A DNA stretch of 64,000 bases from an uncultured Pseudomonadales bacterium (GCA_958296025.1 OY282430.1:3400477-3464476), one strand, 5' to 3'. Shown: positions 10,331 to 19,959, counted from the stretch's first letter. Translations and numbers: made by a program. The notes: generated by a model not told the origin, from the letters alone.

Positions 10331-13171
10331 CTAGCCCGCTGCGCTGGGCGGCTTGGGCGTGAAGAAGGTGGGGTCTTGGAGCAGTTGGCCGCTGCTCGGC
10401 CCTTCGCTGAACTTGCCTAGGTTGTAAACAACCAAACGGCGGTTGCGGGCCTTGGTGGCCAACTGGCGCACGAAGTCGGTCATGGCGGCTTGGTCTAAGT
10501 TGGCCACTTGGCTGGCAAGCTGTTGGTTTCGGTCGAAGTTGGTGAAGCCGCGGTTCAAATCCAGCCAAAGGCGGCCCGTGCGGATGTGGAGGTTCTTGTC
10601 CCGCTCGGTCAGGTTGCTGATGAGGCTGGCCTTGTGACCGGCGAAGGCGGCTTCAGGCAGCGCCGCCAACTTCTCGGCTTGGACGTCCAAATAGGCGAAG
10701 ACAGCCTGCTCGATCTGGGCTGGGGAGGCCACTGGACTCTGCACCACGAAGGCGATGCCGCCATGCTCTTGGTAGTCCAAGTTGATGGCGGCGACGACGT
10801 AGCCAAGTTGGCCCTCGGTGCGCAGTTTCGTGAAAAAGCCTTGCCGCAGCAGTTGCACGGCCAAGCTGCTTTGGGCGCGGTTCGCAATGCCGGGACGGTC
10901 GTCTTGAACGTACAGCACCAAGGAGGCGTCATCGTGGTCGATGGGAATGGGCAGACGGAAACTGCCGTCCACCGGCACCACCGAAGCTCTGGTCGGGGTG
11001 ACGGGCGCCAAGGGCAGGTGCCGTTCCACCAAATCGGCTAGACGCTGCGCCCCGTCGGTGGCCACATTGCCGTGCAGCAAGGCCAGCAAGCCATATTGGC
11101 CGAGGCGCTGGTTGCGCCATTGAGCAAGGGCCTGCGGAGTGAGGCGCAGAGCGGCATCCGCCAAGTCGGATGGCGGCCAAACGCCCCTCAGCACCGCTTG
11201 CGCCACGGCGGCCAAGGTTTGGCTGTAGGGCCTCTCAGCGGCGTGGTTGCGCCAATGTCTAACACGCTCGGCCTGCAGGCGCCGAAACTTTTCCGGGTCG
11301 ATGGGGGCCTTGGCCAAGACCTCCAACACCCCGTCCAGCAAGAGGGGCTGACGGTCTGAATAACCGTCCACATCCACCGCATACCCTTCCGGCGTGACGC
11401 CGATGCCATAGGAGAGGCCGGCCAGCTGCGCCGGATAGGCGAATGCATTGAGCGCATCGAGTGCCAATTCCCGATGCAGCTGCGCCGCCGCGACGTCCTC
11501 AAGGGATTGAAAGCCGCCTGGAACGGACAGCAGCAGGCGCAGGTTGGCCCTAGGCGCCCCGAATTCCAGGTCCGTATCCACCCAGACTTCGGCGTTGTCC
11601 GTGACCAGCGCCTTGGCGGGGGGTTGTGCGTCCTTGGGCAACGCCGCCAAATCCTCCGGCAGGAAGGGGTTTGCCGGCGGCAGCCGCAGATCGACATTCG
11701 CCTTGTCCATGGCGATGGCGCCCCGCACCAAGGCGTAGGGCACCTTGAACCAAGGCTCCACCCGATCCGTCTCCACCTCCGGCCCAACGATCTCCACCAA
11801 CAGGTTGCCGGGATGCAGGTAGCTGAGGTAATCAAGGATCAGCAACGGGTCGAAGTCCGCCATCAGATAGGGGCTGCGCAGCAGGTCCTCGGGCGGCACC
11901 CACTCCAGATTCGGCCCCTTGCGGTAAACGAATCTCATCGCGGAGGAAGGCTCCTTAAAGCGAAAGTTGAGGTCCGCCACCTGCGCTTGCTCCCGATAGC
12001 GCCACTGCTCCGGCGGCGCGGAGCGCAGCAGGTCAATGAAGGCGAACAGGGCGCCAGTGACGGCCTCGGTTCGCTTGGCCCCCGCCTCGGTCAGGTTGAT
12101 GGCCACTTCAATGAAGTCCCTAGCGTCATCAACGGGTTCGCTGGAGGCGACCAAGGACTCGATCCAGCCCTTGCGCTGCAACGCCCTGTGCAGGCTGCCC
12201 TCCCCCTCATGGCCGATCAGGTTGGTGATGTAGGCTTGCGGCTTAGCCCGGTAGTGGCGACGGCCGGAGGGCACCGGAAAGCGGTAGCTGATGGAGCGAA
12301 TTTCCTTTTCCGGGCGGATGCGCAAGGTGGCCGGCAGGCCGTCGGCGGAAAAGGGCGGCATGGCGACGGACGCCGCAGCCAAGCCCCGGTTGGGAATGGC
12401 GCTGAACAGGGGCGCCAGCCAAGCCTGCATCTCGTCCAAGCCTTGGTTGCTGATCGCCACCAGCGCCATCTGATTGGCGGAGTAGTGCTGCCGAAAGAAA
12501 GCCCTGAGCGCCTCGTCAACGCCCTCGCCCAAGGTGCCCAGACTGCCGATGTTGAAGCGGCTAACCGGATGAGCCGGGTCGAAGGCCATCTTGTTGGCGG
12601 CGAAGGCGCGCCAGCCGTCGTCCTTCATTTGCAGTTGGTATTCGGAGTGGACGGCGTTCTTCTCCCGCTCCACATAGTCCGGGTCCAGCTTAGGGGCGAT
12701 AAAGAACTGCGCGAACCGATCCATGGCCGGCTGAAAAAAGGCCGGATCGATGTTGAAAAAGTAGTTGGTGTGGTCGCCAGCGGTGTAGGCGTTGGAACTA
12801 CCTCCATTAGCCGAAATGAAGGCTTGATAGCCATCCACCTGCGGGTACTTCTCAGTGCCGATGAACAGCATGTGCTCCAAGAAGTGGGCCAGCCCCGGCC
12901 ACTCGACGGGCTCATGGTAGGAGCCGCGAAACACCGTCAGGGAAGCCGCCGCCTTATCCGCCTTCGGATCTGAGGCCAGCAGCACCCGCAACCCGTTGCC
13001 TAAGGTCAAGTAACGGTAGGACCAGGAGTCATTGGGGCTTTTCACCGGCGTGACGGCCGGCGCGGAGATGACCGGCGCCACCGGCCCGTTGTCCCGACCG
13101 GCGCATCCAGCCAGAAGCGCGACGAGGACGATGACCAGGCTCTTCCAGCCGAGTGTGGGCTTGGCGATCAT
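10331..13171 (-). CDS. M16-family zinc metallopeptidase lipoprotein (pitrilysin/insulinase-like)
   Basis: Large (946 aa) inverzincin peptidase. An N-terminal signal with a lipobox (LVALLAGC, Cys23) predicts a membrane-anchored periplasmic lipoprotein. The HxxEH zinc motif is HFLEH (residues 96-100), with the downstream glutamate expected in EREKNAVHSEYQLQ. Three further M16 repeats follow, as in pitrilysin. This resembles E. coli PtrA, but PtrA is not a lipoprotein. It is monocistronic, with 283 bp downstream of the HNH gene start lacking recognisable genes. Substrate is unknown. Confidence 0.9.
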   Translation of the reverse strand: MIAKPTLGWKSLVIVLVALLAGCAGRDNGPVAPVISAPAVTPVKSPNDSWSYRYLTLGNGLRVLLASDPKADKAAASLTVFRGSYHEPVEWPGLAHFLEHMLFIGTEKYPQVDGYQAFISANGGSSNAYTAGDHTNYFFNIDPAFFQPAMDRFAQFFIAPKLDPDYVEREKNAVHSEYQLQMKDDGWRAFAANKMAFDPAHPVSRFNIGSLGTLGEGVDEALRAFFRQHYSANQMALVAISNQGLDEMQAWLAPLFSAIPNRGLAAASVAMPPFSADGLPATLRIRPEKEIRSISYRFPVPSGRRHYRAKPQAYITNLIGHEGEGSLHRALQRKGWIESLVASSEPVDDARDFIEVAINLTEAGAKRTEAVTGALFAFIDLLRSAPPEQWRYREQAQVADLNFRFKEPSSAMRFVYRKGPNLEWVPPEDLLRSPYLMADFDPLLILDYLSYLHPGNLLVEIVGPEVETDRVEPWFKVPYALVRGAIAMDKANVDLRLPPANPFLPEDLAALPKDAQPPAKALVTDNAEVWVDTDLEFGAPRANLRLLLSVPGGFQSLEDVAAAQLHRELALDALNAFAYPAQLAGLSYGIGVTPEGYAVDVDGYSDRQPLLLDGVLEVLAKAPIDPEKFRRLQAERVRHWRNHAAERPYSQTLAAVAQAVLRGVWPPSDLADAALRLTPQALAQWRNQRLGQYGLLALLHGNVATDGAQRLADLVERHLPLAPVTPTRASVVPVDGSFRLPIPIDHDDASLVLYVQDDRPGIANRAQSSLAVQLLRQGFFTKLRTEGQLGYVVAAINLDYQEHGGIAFVVQSPVASPAQIEQAVFAYLDVQAEKLAALPEAAFAGHKASLISNLTERDKNLHIRTGRLWLDLNRGFTNFDRNQQLASQVANLDQAAMTDFVRQLATKARNRRLVVYNLGKFSEGPSSGQLLQDPTFFTPKPPSAAG

Positions 13172-13385
13172 TATGGCGGTTCCCTATGTGACCCCGATGC
13201 TACAGGCTTCTGGCGTCCAATCCCTCGGCGGCGCAAATCCAAATGAGGCCGCTCGGTCAGATGGCGGCGTTGTTCATACAGCGTTCAGCCAAAGACGGTT
13301 AGAGTAACGGTCCTTCATGGAGAGCGGAGCGGGAACATGTTAATCCCAACGGGCTGGGGTGCAACCGCAGGGCGGGGTGAACTCA

Positions 13386-13754
13386 ATGCGCAGTCGGCAA
13401 TTTAGGCGGCTGCCGCGGCGCACTCCGAGGTCACAGGCCCCGAGCTTGCCCCGCCTAATGGTGCGGCTGGCCATGTGCGTCGCCTTGGCGTTGGGCGGCG
13501 GTTGGGCCGCGGCGGCGCCGGACCGGGAGCCCCCTCGGAATAGCTTTGCGCCGCAGCCGGGCATGTCCATCGATCAGGTGAACCGCTTGCTGCGTGGGCA
13601 GATCGACGGGCGGGCGGTGGCCGTGGTTCCGGTGGAAGGTGGAAGGCGCGGCTACCGAGTGCGGGTTTTGTTGGACGGCGGGCGGATCGTCACCATTCGG
13701 ATGGACCGGAGCGGGCGCATACTCGGTTCGCCCAACCAGTTGCCCTTTCATTGA
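13386..13754 (+). CDS. Small exported PepSY-like protein upstream of a two-component system
   Basis: A 122-residue product with a long basic N-region and a hydrophobic signal (MVRLAMCVALALGGGWAAAA) ending in an AxA-type cleavage site. The mature part (MSIDQVNRLLRGQIDGRAVA, then two beta-like stretches RGYRVRVLLDGG and IVTIRMDRSGRIL) resembles a single PepSY unit. GGGGTGA lies 6 bases before the ATG at 13386; a GTG at 13359 is also possible. It ends 44 bp before the response regulator, so it is probably the first gene of that operon. Small periplasmic PepSY proteins often sit with such sensors; a role as sensor modulator is inference. Confidence 0.7.
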   Translation: MRSRQFRRLPRRTPRSQAPSLPRLMVRLAMCVALALGGGWAAAAPDREPPRNSFAPQPGMSIDQVNRLLRGQIDGRAVAVVPVEGGRRGYRVRVLLDGGRIVTIRMDRSGRILGSPNQLPFH

Positions 13755-13798
13755 ATGGCGGCCGCTGGCGCCGGCAAGGAACAACAGCGGATAGGGCC

Positions 13799-14464
13799 AT
13801 GCGGATACTGGTTGTCGAGGACGAGCCGGCGCTCAGAAGCCAACTTGAAGCCCAGCTAACCGCCGCCGGCTATGTGGTGGACGCCGCTAAGGACGGGGAA
13901 GAGGGTTTCTACTACGGCCGCGAGTACGGCTATGAGGCGGCGGTCATCGATCTCGGCCTCCCCAAGCTGGATGGCAGCGCCCTGATCGGCGGTCTGCGCC
14001 GGGACGATTGCGCCTACCCCATCCTCATCCTCACCGCCCGCGGGCATTGGCGAGACAAGGTGGCGGGGCTTGAAGCCGGCGCCGACGACTACCTGACCAA
14101 ACCCTTCCAAATGGAAGAGCTGCTCGCCCGCCTCAACGCCCTGATCCGTCGGGCGGCCGGCTACGCCGCACCGTTGATCCGGGCCGGCGTCATCAGCCTG
14201 GACACCGGCAAAAAGGAGGTCTGCGTGGGCGACAAGGCCGTGGACCTGACAGCCTTCGAGTATCGGGTGCTGGAATGCCTGATGCTGAACGCCGGCCGGG
14301 TAGTGTCCAAGGCGGAGCTCACCGATCAGCTGTACGCCCAAGACTACGACCGGGACAGCAACGTCATCGAAGTGTTCGTCGGGCGCTTGCGCAGGAAGCT
14401 GGGGCCGGCCAATCCCATCCGCACTTTGCGCGGCCAAGGCTACAAATTCGCCGCCGAGGCCTGA
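13799..14464 (+). CDS. phoP: OmpR/PhoP-family response regulator
   Basis: A 221-aa two-component regulator. The receiver domain begins MRILVVEDEPALRSQLE (acidic pair E7/D8), carries the phospho-acceptor aspartate in AAVIDLGLPKLDG and the switch lysine in DDYLTKPF. The C-terminal winged-helix DNA-binding domain includes LTAFEYRVLECLMLNAGRVV and ends GQGYKF. Sequence and partnership with a PhoQ-like kinase point to the PhoP/QseB branch. The ATG at 13799 places the receiver at residue 1; the open frame before it only overlaps the upstream gene. The stimulus cannot be read from sequence. Confidence 0.88.
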   Translation: MRILVVEDEPALRSQLEAQLTAAGYVVDAAKDGEEGFYYGREYGYEAAVIDLGLPKLDGSALIGGLRRDDCAYPILILTARGHWRDKVAGLEAGADDYLTKPFQMEELLARLNALIRRAAGYAAPLIRAGVISLDTGKKEVCVGDKAVDLTAFEYRVLECLMLNAGRVVSKAELTDQLYAQDYDRDSNVIEVFVGRLRRKLGPANPIRTLRGQGYKFAAEA

Positions 14465-14629
14465 TCGCGGGCCCTTTGCCGAAGGTGCCACCCATTACCG
14501 CACCTTCAGCCAAGCCTTTTTAGGCGCGAAAATGCCCTCGGCTGCAATGGCGCCTTGGCCACTGTTGAGAAACTGGCGGAAGCAAACTGCACCAGCTGCC
14601 ACAATGGGCAGCGGTCACTTGGTTTTGGG

Positions 14630-15994
14630 ATGAAAGTGCGGATCAAGACGTCCATCGGAACAAATGTTGGCGTTCAGCGGCGGTTGGTGGTGGTCACCGC
14701 CTTGGTCTTGGTCGGTTTTCTGACCCTGACCGGCTGGTTTCTAGACCGAGCCTTTCAAGCCAGCATCCGCGCCGGGGTGGAGGAGCAGTTGCGCCTGGTG
14801 ATCTACTCGTTGATGGGCACGGCGAAGGTGGATGCGACCGGCATACGCATCGACGAGTTGCCGCAACCGCGCCTTGCCCTGCCCGGTTCCGGCCTCTATG
14901 CAACCATCCACGACCGGCGAACGGCGCGGCAGTGGCGCTCCCCCTCCGCGCCGGCGACTGATATGGGAACGGCGCCGCCGGAAGCGGTGTTGGGGAATTT
15001 TCGGTTCGCCGAGGCGCACACCGGCGCCAAGCCGCACTTCGAGCTGTCTTACTTGGCGATCTGGGACGATGCGAACGAATCGGAGCTCATCTTCCGGGTC
15101 GCCGTTGACCAAGGCCCGGCCCTCGCCGTCATCAGCAATTTTCGGCGCATCCTGATCTGGGGCCTTGGAGCGGTGGCGGCGCTGGTCGTCGCTGCGCAAA
15201 TGCTGGCGATACGCTGGGGTTTACGGCCCTTGCGGACCTTGGCGCGGGAGGTGGAGGAGCTTGAGGAAGGGCGGCGGCAGCACCTTTCACAGGGCTATCC
15301 CAAGGAGTTGACCGGGCTGCGGCAAAACCTGGAGCGCTTCATCGTCCATGAGCAGCGCCGTCGCACCCGCTATCGCAACGCCTTGCAGGACTTGGCCCAC
15401 AGCCTGAAGACGCCCCTTGCCGTGCTGCGTAACGCCATCGCCAATCCAGCATCAAATAAAGGCGGTCAGAGCCGAGATCTGATCATCGAGCAGCTGGAGC
15501 AAATGGACCAAGCGGTGACCCATCAGCTGTCTAGGGCCACGGTCGTCGGCCCGGTGGTGGTGGGCAAGCCAATCGCCTTGGTCGGCATTGTGCAGCGGCT
15601 GACTCGCGCCTTGCAAACCGCCTACGCCGCCCGCGGCCTCATCGTGGAAGCGGATATTCCGTCCGCCTTAACCGTGCGTGGCGACGAAGGAGACCTGATG
15701 GAGATGCTCGGCAACCTGCTGGAGAACGCCTTCAAGTACACCAAGTCCCGGGTGCGGGTCAGTGGCGAAAGTGGGGCGCGGATCCTGCTGCGCATCGAGG
15801 ACGATGGCCCCGGCATTGCCCCCGCCATTCGGGATGCGGTTCTCAGCCGTGGGGCGAGGGGCGACCAAGCGGCACCGGGGCAAGGGATCGGCCTCTCCGT
15901 CGTCTGCGAATTGCTGGCCCTCTACGGCGGCGGACTGACAATCGGCGAAAGCGCCCTAGGCGGCGCCCGCGTCGAAATCCATCTGCCGACTTAA
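14630..15994 (+). CDS. phoQ: PhoQ-like sensor histidine kinase
   Basis: A membrane sensor kinase of about 454 aa, partner of the upstream regulator. A first membrane helix (LVVVTALVLVGFLTLTGWF) and a second (ILIWGLGAVAALVVAAQM) bracket a periplasmic domain of about 150 residues. The histidine box is LAHSLKTPLAVL (His257). The ATPase boxes follow: N box LLENAFKYTKS, G1 EDDGPGI, G2 GQGIGLSVV. HSLKTPLAVL is typical of PhoQ-like kinases. The start at 14630 is preferred; the frame runs back to 14555 but the extra 25 residues look spurious. The periplasmic domain lacks a strong acidic cluster, so Mg2+ sensing should not be assumed. Confidence 0.85.
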   Translation: MKVRIKTSIGTNVGVQRRLVVVTALVLVGFLTLTGWFLDRAFQASIRAGVEEQLRLVIYSLMGTAKVDATGIRIDELPQPRLALPGSGLYATIHDRRTARQWRSPSAPATDMGTAPPEAVLGNFRFAEAHTGAKPHFELSYLAIWDDANESELIFRVAVDQGPALAVISNFRRILIWGLGAVAALVVAAQMLAIRWGLRPLRTLAREVEELEEGRRQHLSQGYPKELTGLRQNLERFIVHEQRRRTRYRNALQDLAHSLKTPLAVLRNAIANPASNKGGQSRDLIIEQLEQMDQAVTHQLSRATVVGPVVVGKPIALVGIVQRLTRALQTAYAARGLIVEADIPSALTVRGDEGDLMEMLGNLLENAFKYTKSRVRVSGESGARILLRIEDDGPGIAPAIRDAVLSRGARGDQAAPGQGIGLSVVCELLALYGGGLTIGESALGGARVEIHLPT

Positions 15995-16001
15995 GCAGAG
16001 C

Positions 16002-16163
16002 CTTCAGCCGGGGAGCGCGAGGGGAAACCCCTCGAAGAAAAAGCTTCAGCCGGGGAGCGCGAGGGGAAACCCCTCGAAGAAAAAGCTTCAGCCGGGGAGC
16101 GCGAGGGGAAACCCCTCGAAGAAAAAGCTTCAGCCGGGGAGCGCGAGGGGGGAAACCCCTCGC
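16002..16163. repeat. 42-bp tandem repeat, 3 exact units plus one partial, each with a hairpin
   Basis: Units at 16002-16043, 16044-16085 and 16086-16127 are identical; a fourth, with two extra G and a divergent tail, runs from 16128 to about 16163. Each unit holds a perfect 7-bp hairpin (CGAGGGG AAA CCCCTCG). In units 1-3 an A-rich tail (GAAGAAAAAG) follows, so on the minus strand the hairpin is preceded by T-rich sequence. The array lies between two convergent genes, so a bidirectional terminator or mRNA-end role is plausible. It is not a CRISPR array because there are no spacers. Related single copies occur at 26325-26339 and 26894-26912. Confidence 0.9.
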
Positions 16164-16246
16164 ATGAAAACCCGCTCACCAACCATTACGAGCAGCACCC
16201 CCCAGTCCACATCAGTGGACAGCTTGGCTTGGCGACTGCACCTACC

Positions 16247-19012
16247 TCATCGCATCGGCTGCGCCAGCGCCAGCACAGCGGTGAAGAAGCGCTCTCGCAA
16301 CGGGTCGCAGGCGGGGGTTTTGGGGCCGATGCGGCACCAATCCTCCGCCATTTCCTTGGGTGCCTTGGGGCCAATGCGCTGCCCCATGCGGTCCTGCAGG
16401 GCCGCAGCCTGCACTTGCAGGCGCGTTGCAGCCTCCGCCGCCGGGGATTCGATGCCGGCCTCGATCTCCGCCGCCAATGTGAGCCGCAGCAACGCCGCCT
16501 CAACGTCGCCGCCAGAACCTTTCCGATCCCCATCCCCTGCCCCATCCCCATCCCCACGGCCATTGAAGATGGGGTCCGGCACTGGCGCGTCGCGGTCTTC
16601 CGCCTCGGCCTGGCTCACCTGTGCGTCCCAAGAGCGCAACTGCTCAAGCCGGCGGCGCAGCGCCTCCCATTCGGCGGCCAGCAGCAGCTGATCGTAGGAC
16701 CGGGCCAGATCGTTGAAGCGCTTGACCAACGGGAAGCGCAGCCGGTCCGGGAGTTCCAGCGCCTCCAAGTCCCCGCGTAGGCGGGAGGCCAAGGAACGCT
16801 TCGGCGAGGCATTTGAGGCACTTTCCAAGGCCTCCTCCAAGGTCTTGCAGATGTCCTCGGCCGCGGCCACGGCGTCTTCGCTGCGCTGGTCCGCTTGGCA
16901 ACGGTCGGCCTTCCTGGCGGCGAAAACTTGATCGCAATGCTTACGGAACTGCCGCCACAGCTTTTGATCGGCGCCGTGCGGGGTGATGCCGATGTCCCGC
17001 CAGCACCGCTGCAGGCGCTTGACCTCGGCCACCTTTTCGGCAACCGCGGCGTCCCCCGCCGCCAAGGCTTCAGCCGCTGCCAGCAGTTCCTGCTTCAAGG
17101 CCAGATTCTTTTCCCGGGCCTGCTTCACCGCGGCGTGAATCTGCGCTTGCAACTGCTCGAAGCGGGCCTCCAGATCCTTGCCCTTCTTGCGGTCAACCGG
17201 ACGCGCCGCCCGCCATTCCTCCCGCGCCGTGCGCAGGATTTTTTCGGCGGCCCTCATGTCCGCCTTGCGCCAATCCACGCCGGCCACATAGGTCTCCAGC
17301 TGATCGCACAACTGCTGCTGCCGCACTTGGTTGGCCTTGCGCAGTTCCGCTTGCTCGGCAAAGTGGCTGCGGCAAGGCTCGAAAGCCCGTTCCGCCACCT
17401 GGTCGAACTTGCCACGCAGGGTGCGCTCCTTGCTGTTGGCGGGATGCCCCAAGGCATTCCAGTCCTTGCGCAGCGCCTTGATGCGCTCGGCTTGCTCCTT
17501 GGCGGCGAGGGGTTCGTCCGCCAGCGTCCGCATGGCTTCCACCAACTGCTCCCGACGGGTGGTGGTGGCGAAGGTCTGCCAGCCGCGCAGCTCGTTGACC
17601 TGGGCGGAGAGTTTGGATAGCGCCTTGCGCTGCGCCGCCGTCAAGGCTTCCGGCAGGGATTTCTCCAAGCGACGGGCGTTGCCCAAGGCCGCGGCGGCAC
17701 CCTGCAGGCCGCCATCGGCGAGGCTGGCTTCAGCCTCCGCAATGACGTTGCGCAGCTGCTCGGCAAGCTGCTGCTGATGTGCCTGCGCCTGCTGCTCGAA
17801 GCGCTCCAAGCTGACCACAAGGTCAATGGCCTGCTGCACAGGGGTGGATGCCTTGGCCCACTGCGGCCAGCGCACCTGGGCGATTTGCCACTGCAGGCGC
17901 TCCCGGTTGCGCACCGCCTCGCGCTGCTGCCGCCAAAGGTCTTGCAATGCCTCCGGCGCCTTGGGCCAATCGCCAACGGGCGGTGGGCTGACAGTGCCGA
18001 TCTTGAGGTTCAGCCAACGTTGGTGGGCGTCGGCAAGTTCCTGATACTGATGGCTCACCCGCTCGAAGACAGCGTGTTGAGTGGTGACCGGCTGCACTTG
18101 GTCGGCCCGGGTCAGCCATTCCTGGGTCAGCTGGTCCCGCTCCGCCCTCAGCGCCTCGAAATCCCCCCCGGCGGCCATCTTGTCGCCCAATTCCTCAAAG
18201 GCCCGCACCAGCGCCTTGAAGCCAAGCGTCGGTTTGGGCGGACCGCCGCAGGGTGCCTGCGCTTGGCTGGCGGCCGCCAGCCAAGCCGTCAAATCCGGGA
18301 TTTGCGCCCCGTACTCGGCTAGCGTTTCGGCCTTGGCTTGGATGCCGTCGCAGCAGCCTTGCAACTCCTTTTTCAGGTGCGTGATGCGCGGGCTGACGGC
18401 GGCCGCGCCGGGCTTGCCCAAGGCGGTGGTGAGCTCCTCGGCCCTGCTGCTGAGGTCGGCGACGTCTTTGCGCAGGGTGCGTAACCGCTCAAGTTCGCCC
18501 CGGGCGGCCTGGTTGGCCTGCTTGTCCCGGTTTCTGGAGGCCTTCTCCAAGGCGGCGAGCCCCGCGTCGCCGTTGCGCCGGATGCAGCGCAGCAGCGCCG
18601 CACGCCAAGCCTCCGGGCAGCAAAGGTAAAGTTCGGCCCGCTGCGCAAACGCACTGGTTTCGCCGAGAACCCGCAGCGCGTCTTCGGCACTGCCGGCATT
18701 GCGCATCCGCTGCCGACGCACGAAGGGATGCTCCGCTGCCCAGCCCTTGGCGACCAAGCGAGCGGCGGCGATTGGCGCAACCGCTGCATCCTCCAGCAAC
18801 GCGATGAGCAGATCTTGGTCCTCCAGCCAAGCAATGGCCGCGCTACGCACGGCCTCGTCGGAGTCGTTGCGGGCGCACTCGGCCAGCCGGCCCTGCCAAG
18901 CCGCCGCCCGCTCCGGGGTCAGAGACCTTAGGGCGTCAAGACGCACCTCCGCTTGTGGGGAAGCCAAGGGATTGCGAACTGAAAACAGTCGGGAAAGAAG
19001 TTGTAGAGGCAT
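16247..19012 (-). CDS. DUF349 domain-containing protein
   Basis: A long (921 aa) cytoplasmic, helix-rich protein with several DUF349 repeats, recognised by the recurring pattern of Trp-spaced, charged helical units such as LRKDWNALGHPANSKE, REEWRAARPVDRKK and RCWRDIGITPHGADQKLW. The N-terminal 100 residues look like a HEAT-type region. DUF349 proteins are widespread in gammaproteobacteria and have no firmly assigned function. The ATG at 19012 is preferred to the GTG four codons upstream. The gene is convergent with the sensor kinase across the 42-bp repeat array. Confidence 0.85.
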   Translation of the reverse strand: MPLQLLSRLFSVRNPLASPQAEVRLDALRSLTPERAAAWQGRLAECARNDSDEAVRSAAIAWLEDQDLLIALLEDAAVAPIAAARLVAKGWAAEHPFVRRQRMRNAGSAEDALRVLGETSAFAQRAELYLCCPEAWRAALLRCIRRNGDAGLAALEKASRNRDKQANQAARGELERLRTLRKDVADLSSRAEELTTALGKPGAAAVSPRITHLKKELQGCCDGIQAKAETLAEYGAQIPDLTAWLAAASQAQAPCGGPPKPTLGFKALVRAFEELGDKMAAGGDFEALRAERDQLTQEWLTRADQVQPVTTQHAVFERVSHQYQELADAHQRWLNLKIGTVSPPPVGDWPKAPEALQDLWRQQREAVRNRERLQWQIAQVRWPQWAKASTPVQQAIDLVVSLERFEQQAQAHQQQLAEQLRNVIAEAEASLADGGLQGAAAALGNARRLEKSLPEALTAAQRKALSKLSAQVNELRGWQTFATTTRREQLVEAMRTLADEPLAAKEQAERIKALRKDWNALGHPANSKERTLRGKFDQVAERAFEPCRSHFAEQAELRKANQVRQQQLCDQLETYVAGVDWRKADMRAAEKILRTAREEWRAARPVDRKKGKDLEARFEQLQAQIHAAVKQAREKNLALKQELLAAAEALAAGDAAVAEKVAEVKRLQRCWRDIGITPHGADQKLWRQFRKHCDQVFAARKADRCQADQRSEDAVAAAEDICKTLEEALESASNASPKRSLASRLRGDLEALELPDRLRFPLVKRFNDLARSYDQLLLAAEWEALRRRLEQLRSWDAQVSQAEAEDRDAPVPDPIFNGRGDGDGAGDGDRKGSGGDVEAALLRLTLAAEIEAGIESPAAEAATRLQVQAAALQDRMGQRIGPKAPKEMAEDWCRIGPKTPACDPLRERFFTAVLALAQPMR

Positions 19013-19101
19013 GGCTGCGATCACTTTGCATGGCGGTCGGCTGCTTTGCTGCGGCGAAGCCTAAGTGTGCCACAGATGCGTGGACTTTGCCGGCCGGTGC
19101 G

Positions 19102-19959
19102 CTAGGAGAAGGTGCGTTCTTCCCACCAAGGGAAAAACTCCGGCATGTCTCCGCTGACCTTGGCCTTGAATTCGGCGGGGCGCTTCTCCAAGAAAGCCTC
19201 TACGCCCTCCTTGACATCCGGTCCTTTGCCTAAGTTGTATATGCCCCGGGAGTCGATCTTATGCGCTTCCATGGGATGGTCGGCACCGAGCATTCGCCAC
19301 ATCATGTGGCGGGTGAGCGTGACGGCCACGGGGGCGCTGTTGTCTCCGATGTCCTTGGCGATGCGCCGCGCTTCCGACAGCAACGCCTCCTGGGTGTGTA
19401 GGCTGCGCACCAGGCCGCCACGCAGGGCCTCCTCCGCCGGAAATACACGACCGCTGTAGCACCACTCCAAGGCTTGGCTGATGCCAGCGATGCGCGGCAG
19501 GAAGTAGCTGGAGCAGGCTTCCGGAACGATCCCGCGGCGGGCGAAGACGAAGCCGAACTTGGCGTTCTCCGCCGCGACGCGGATGTCCATGGCCAAGGTC
19601 ATGGTGACGCCCACCCCCACCGCCGGGCCGTTGATCGCGGCGATGAGCGGCTTACGGCAGTCAAACATACGCAGGGTGAGCACCCCGCCGCCATCCGGCC
19701 GCAGGCCGCTGGGCCGGTCCGAGCGGGCGTCCGCGTTGAAGGCGTCGCCGCCGGAGGAAAGATCCGCCCCAGCGCAGAAAGCCCTGCCTGCCCCAGTGAC
19801 GATGATGGCGCGGACCTCGTCGTTGGCATCCGCCTCGTCCAAGGCTTCGATCATGTGCTGCTGCATCTGCCGGGTGAAGGCATTGAGTTTCTCCGGGCGG
19901 TTGAGCGTGATGGTGAGGATGCCGTCTTCGATTTGGGTCGTTATTTGCCGTTCGCTCAT
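19102..19959 (-). CDS. Enoyl-CoA hydratase/isomerase (crotonase family)
   Basis: A 285-aa crotonase-fold protein. The oxyanion-hole elements GAGRAFCAGADLSS and INGPAVGVGVTMTLAMDIRV are clear, and GIVPEACSSYFLPRIAG carries the second catalytic glutamate position. The first glutamate, usual in GGGxEL of true hydratases, is replaced (VGVTMTL), so isomerase or another crotonase reaction is possible. The ATG at 19959 gives the normal family start (MSERQITTQIEDGILTITLN); the longer open frame is non-coding. It is transcribed away from an acyl-CoA dehydrogenase remnant and an intact dehydrogenase, suggesting a local fatty-acid or side-chain degradation role. Confidence 0.9.
   Translation of the reverse strand: MSERQITTQIEDGILTITLNRPEKLNAFTRQMQQHMIEALDEADANDEVRAIIVTGAGRAFCAGADLSSGGDAFNADARSDRPSGLRPDGGGVLTLRMFDCRKPLIAAINGPAVGVGVTMTLAMDIRVAAENAKFGFVFARRGIVPEACSSYFLPRIAGISQALEWCYSGRVFPAEEALRGGLVRSLHTQEALLSEARRIAKDIGDNSAPVAVTLTRHMMWRMLGADHPMEAHKIDSRGIYNLGKGPDVKEGVEAFLEKRPAEFKAKVSGDMPEFFPWWEERTFS

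Noticed and set aside
14555..14629. N-terminal extension of the sensor kinase containing CTSCH, which looks like a haem-binding CxxCH motif
   Set aside because: It would sit before the first membrane helix, with no signal peptide, and a better start lies at 14630. The motif is most likely chance in non-coding sequence.
16002..16163. Possible CRISPR array
   Set aside because: Units are directly adjacent with no unique spacers and no cas genes nearby.
15991..16182. Minus-strand open frame of repeated SRSPAEAFSSRGFP units
   Set aside because: It is the translation of the 42-bp repeat; 42 is a multiple of three, so open frames arise automatically. No start signal or conservation supports it.
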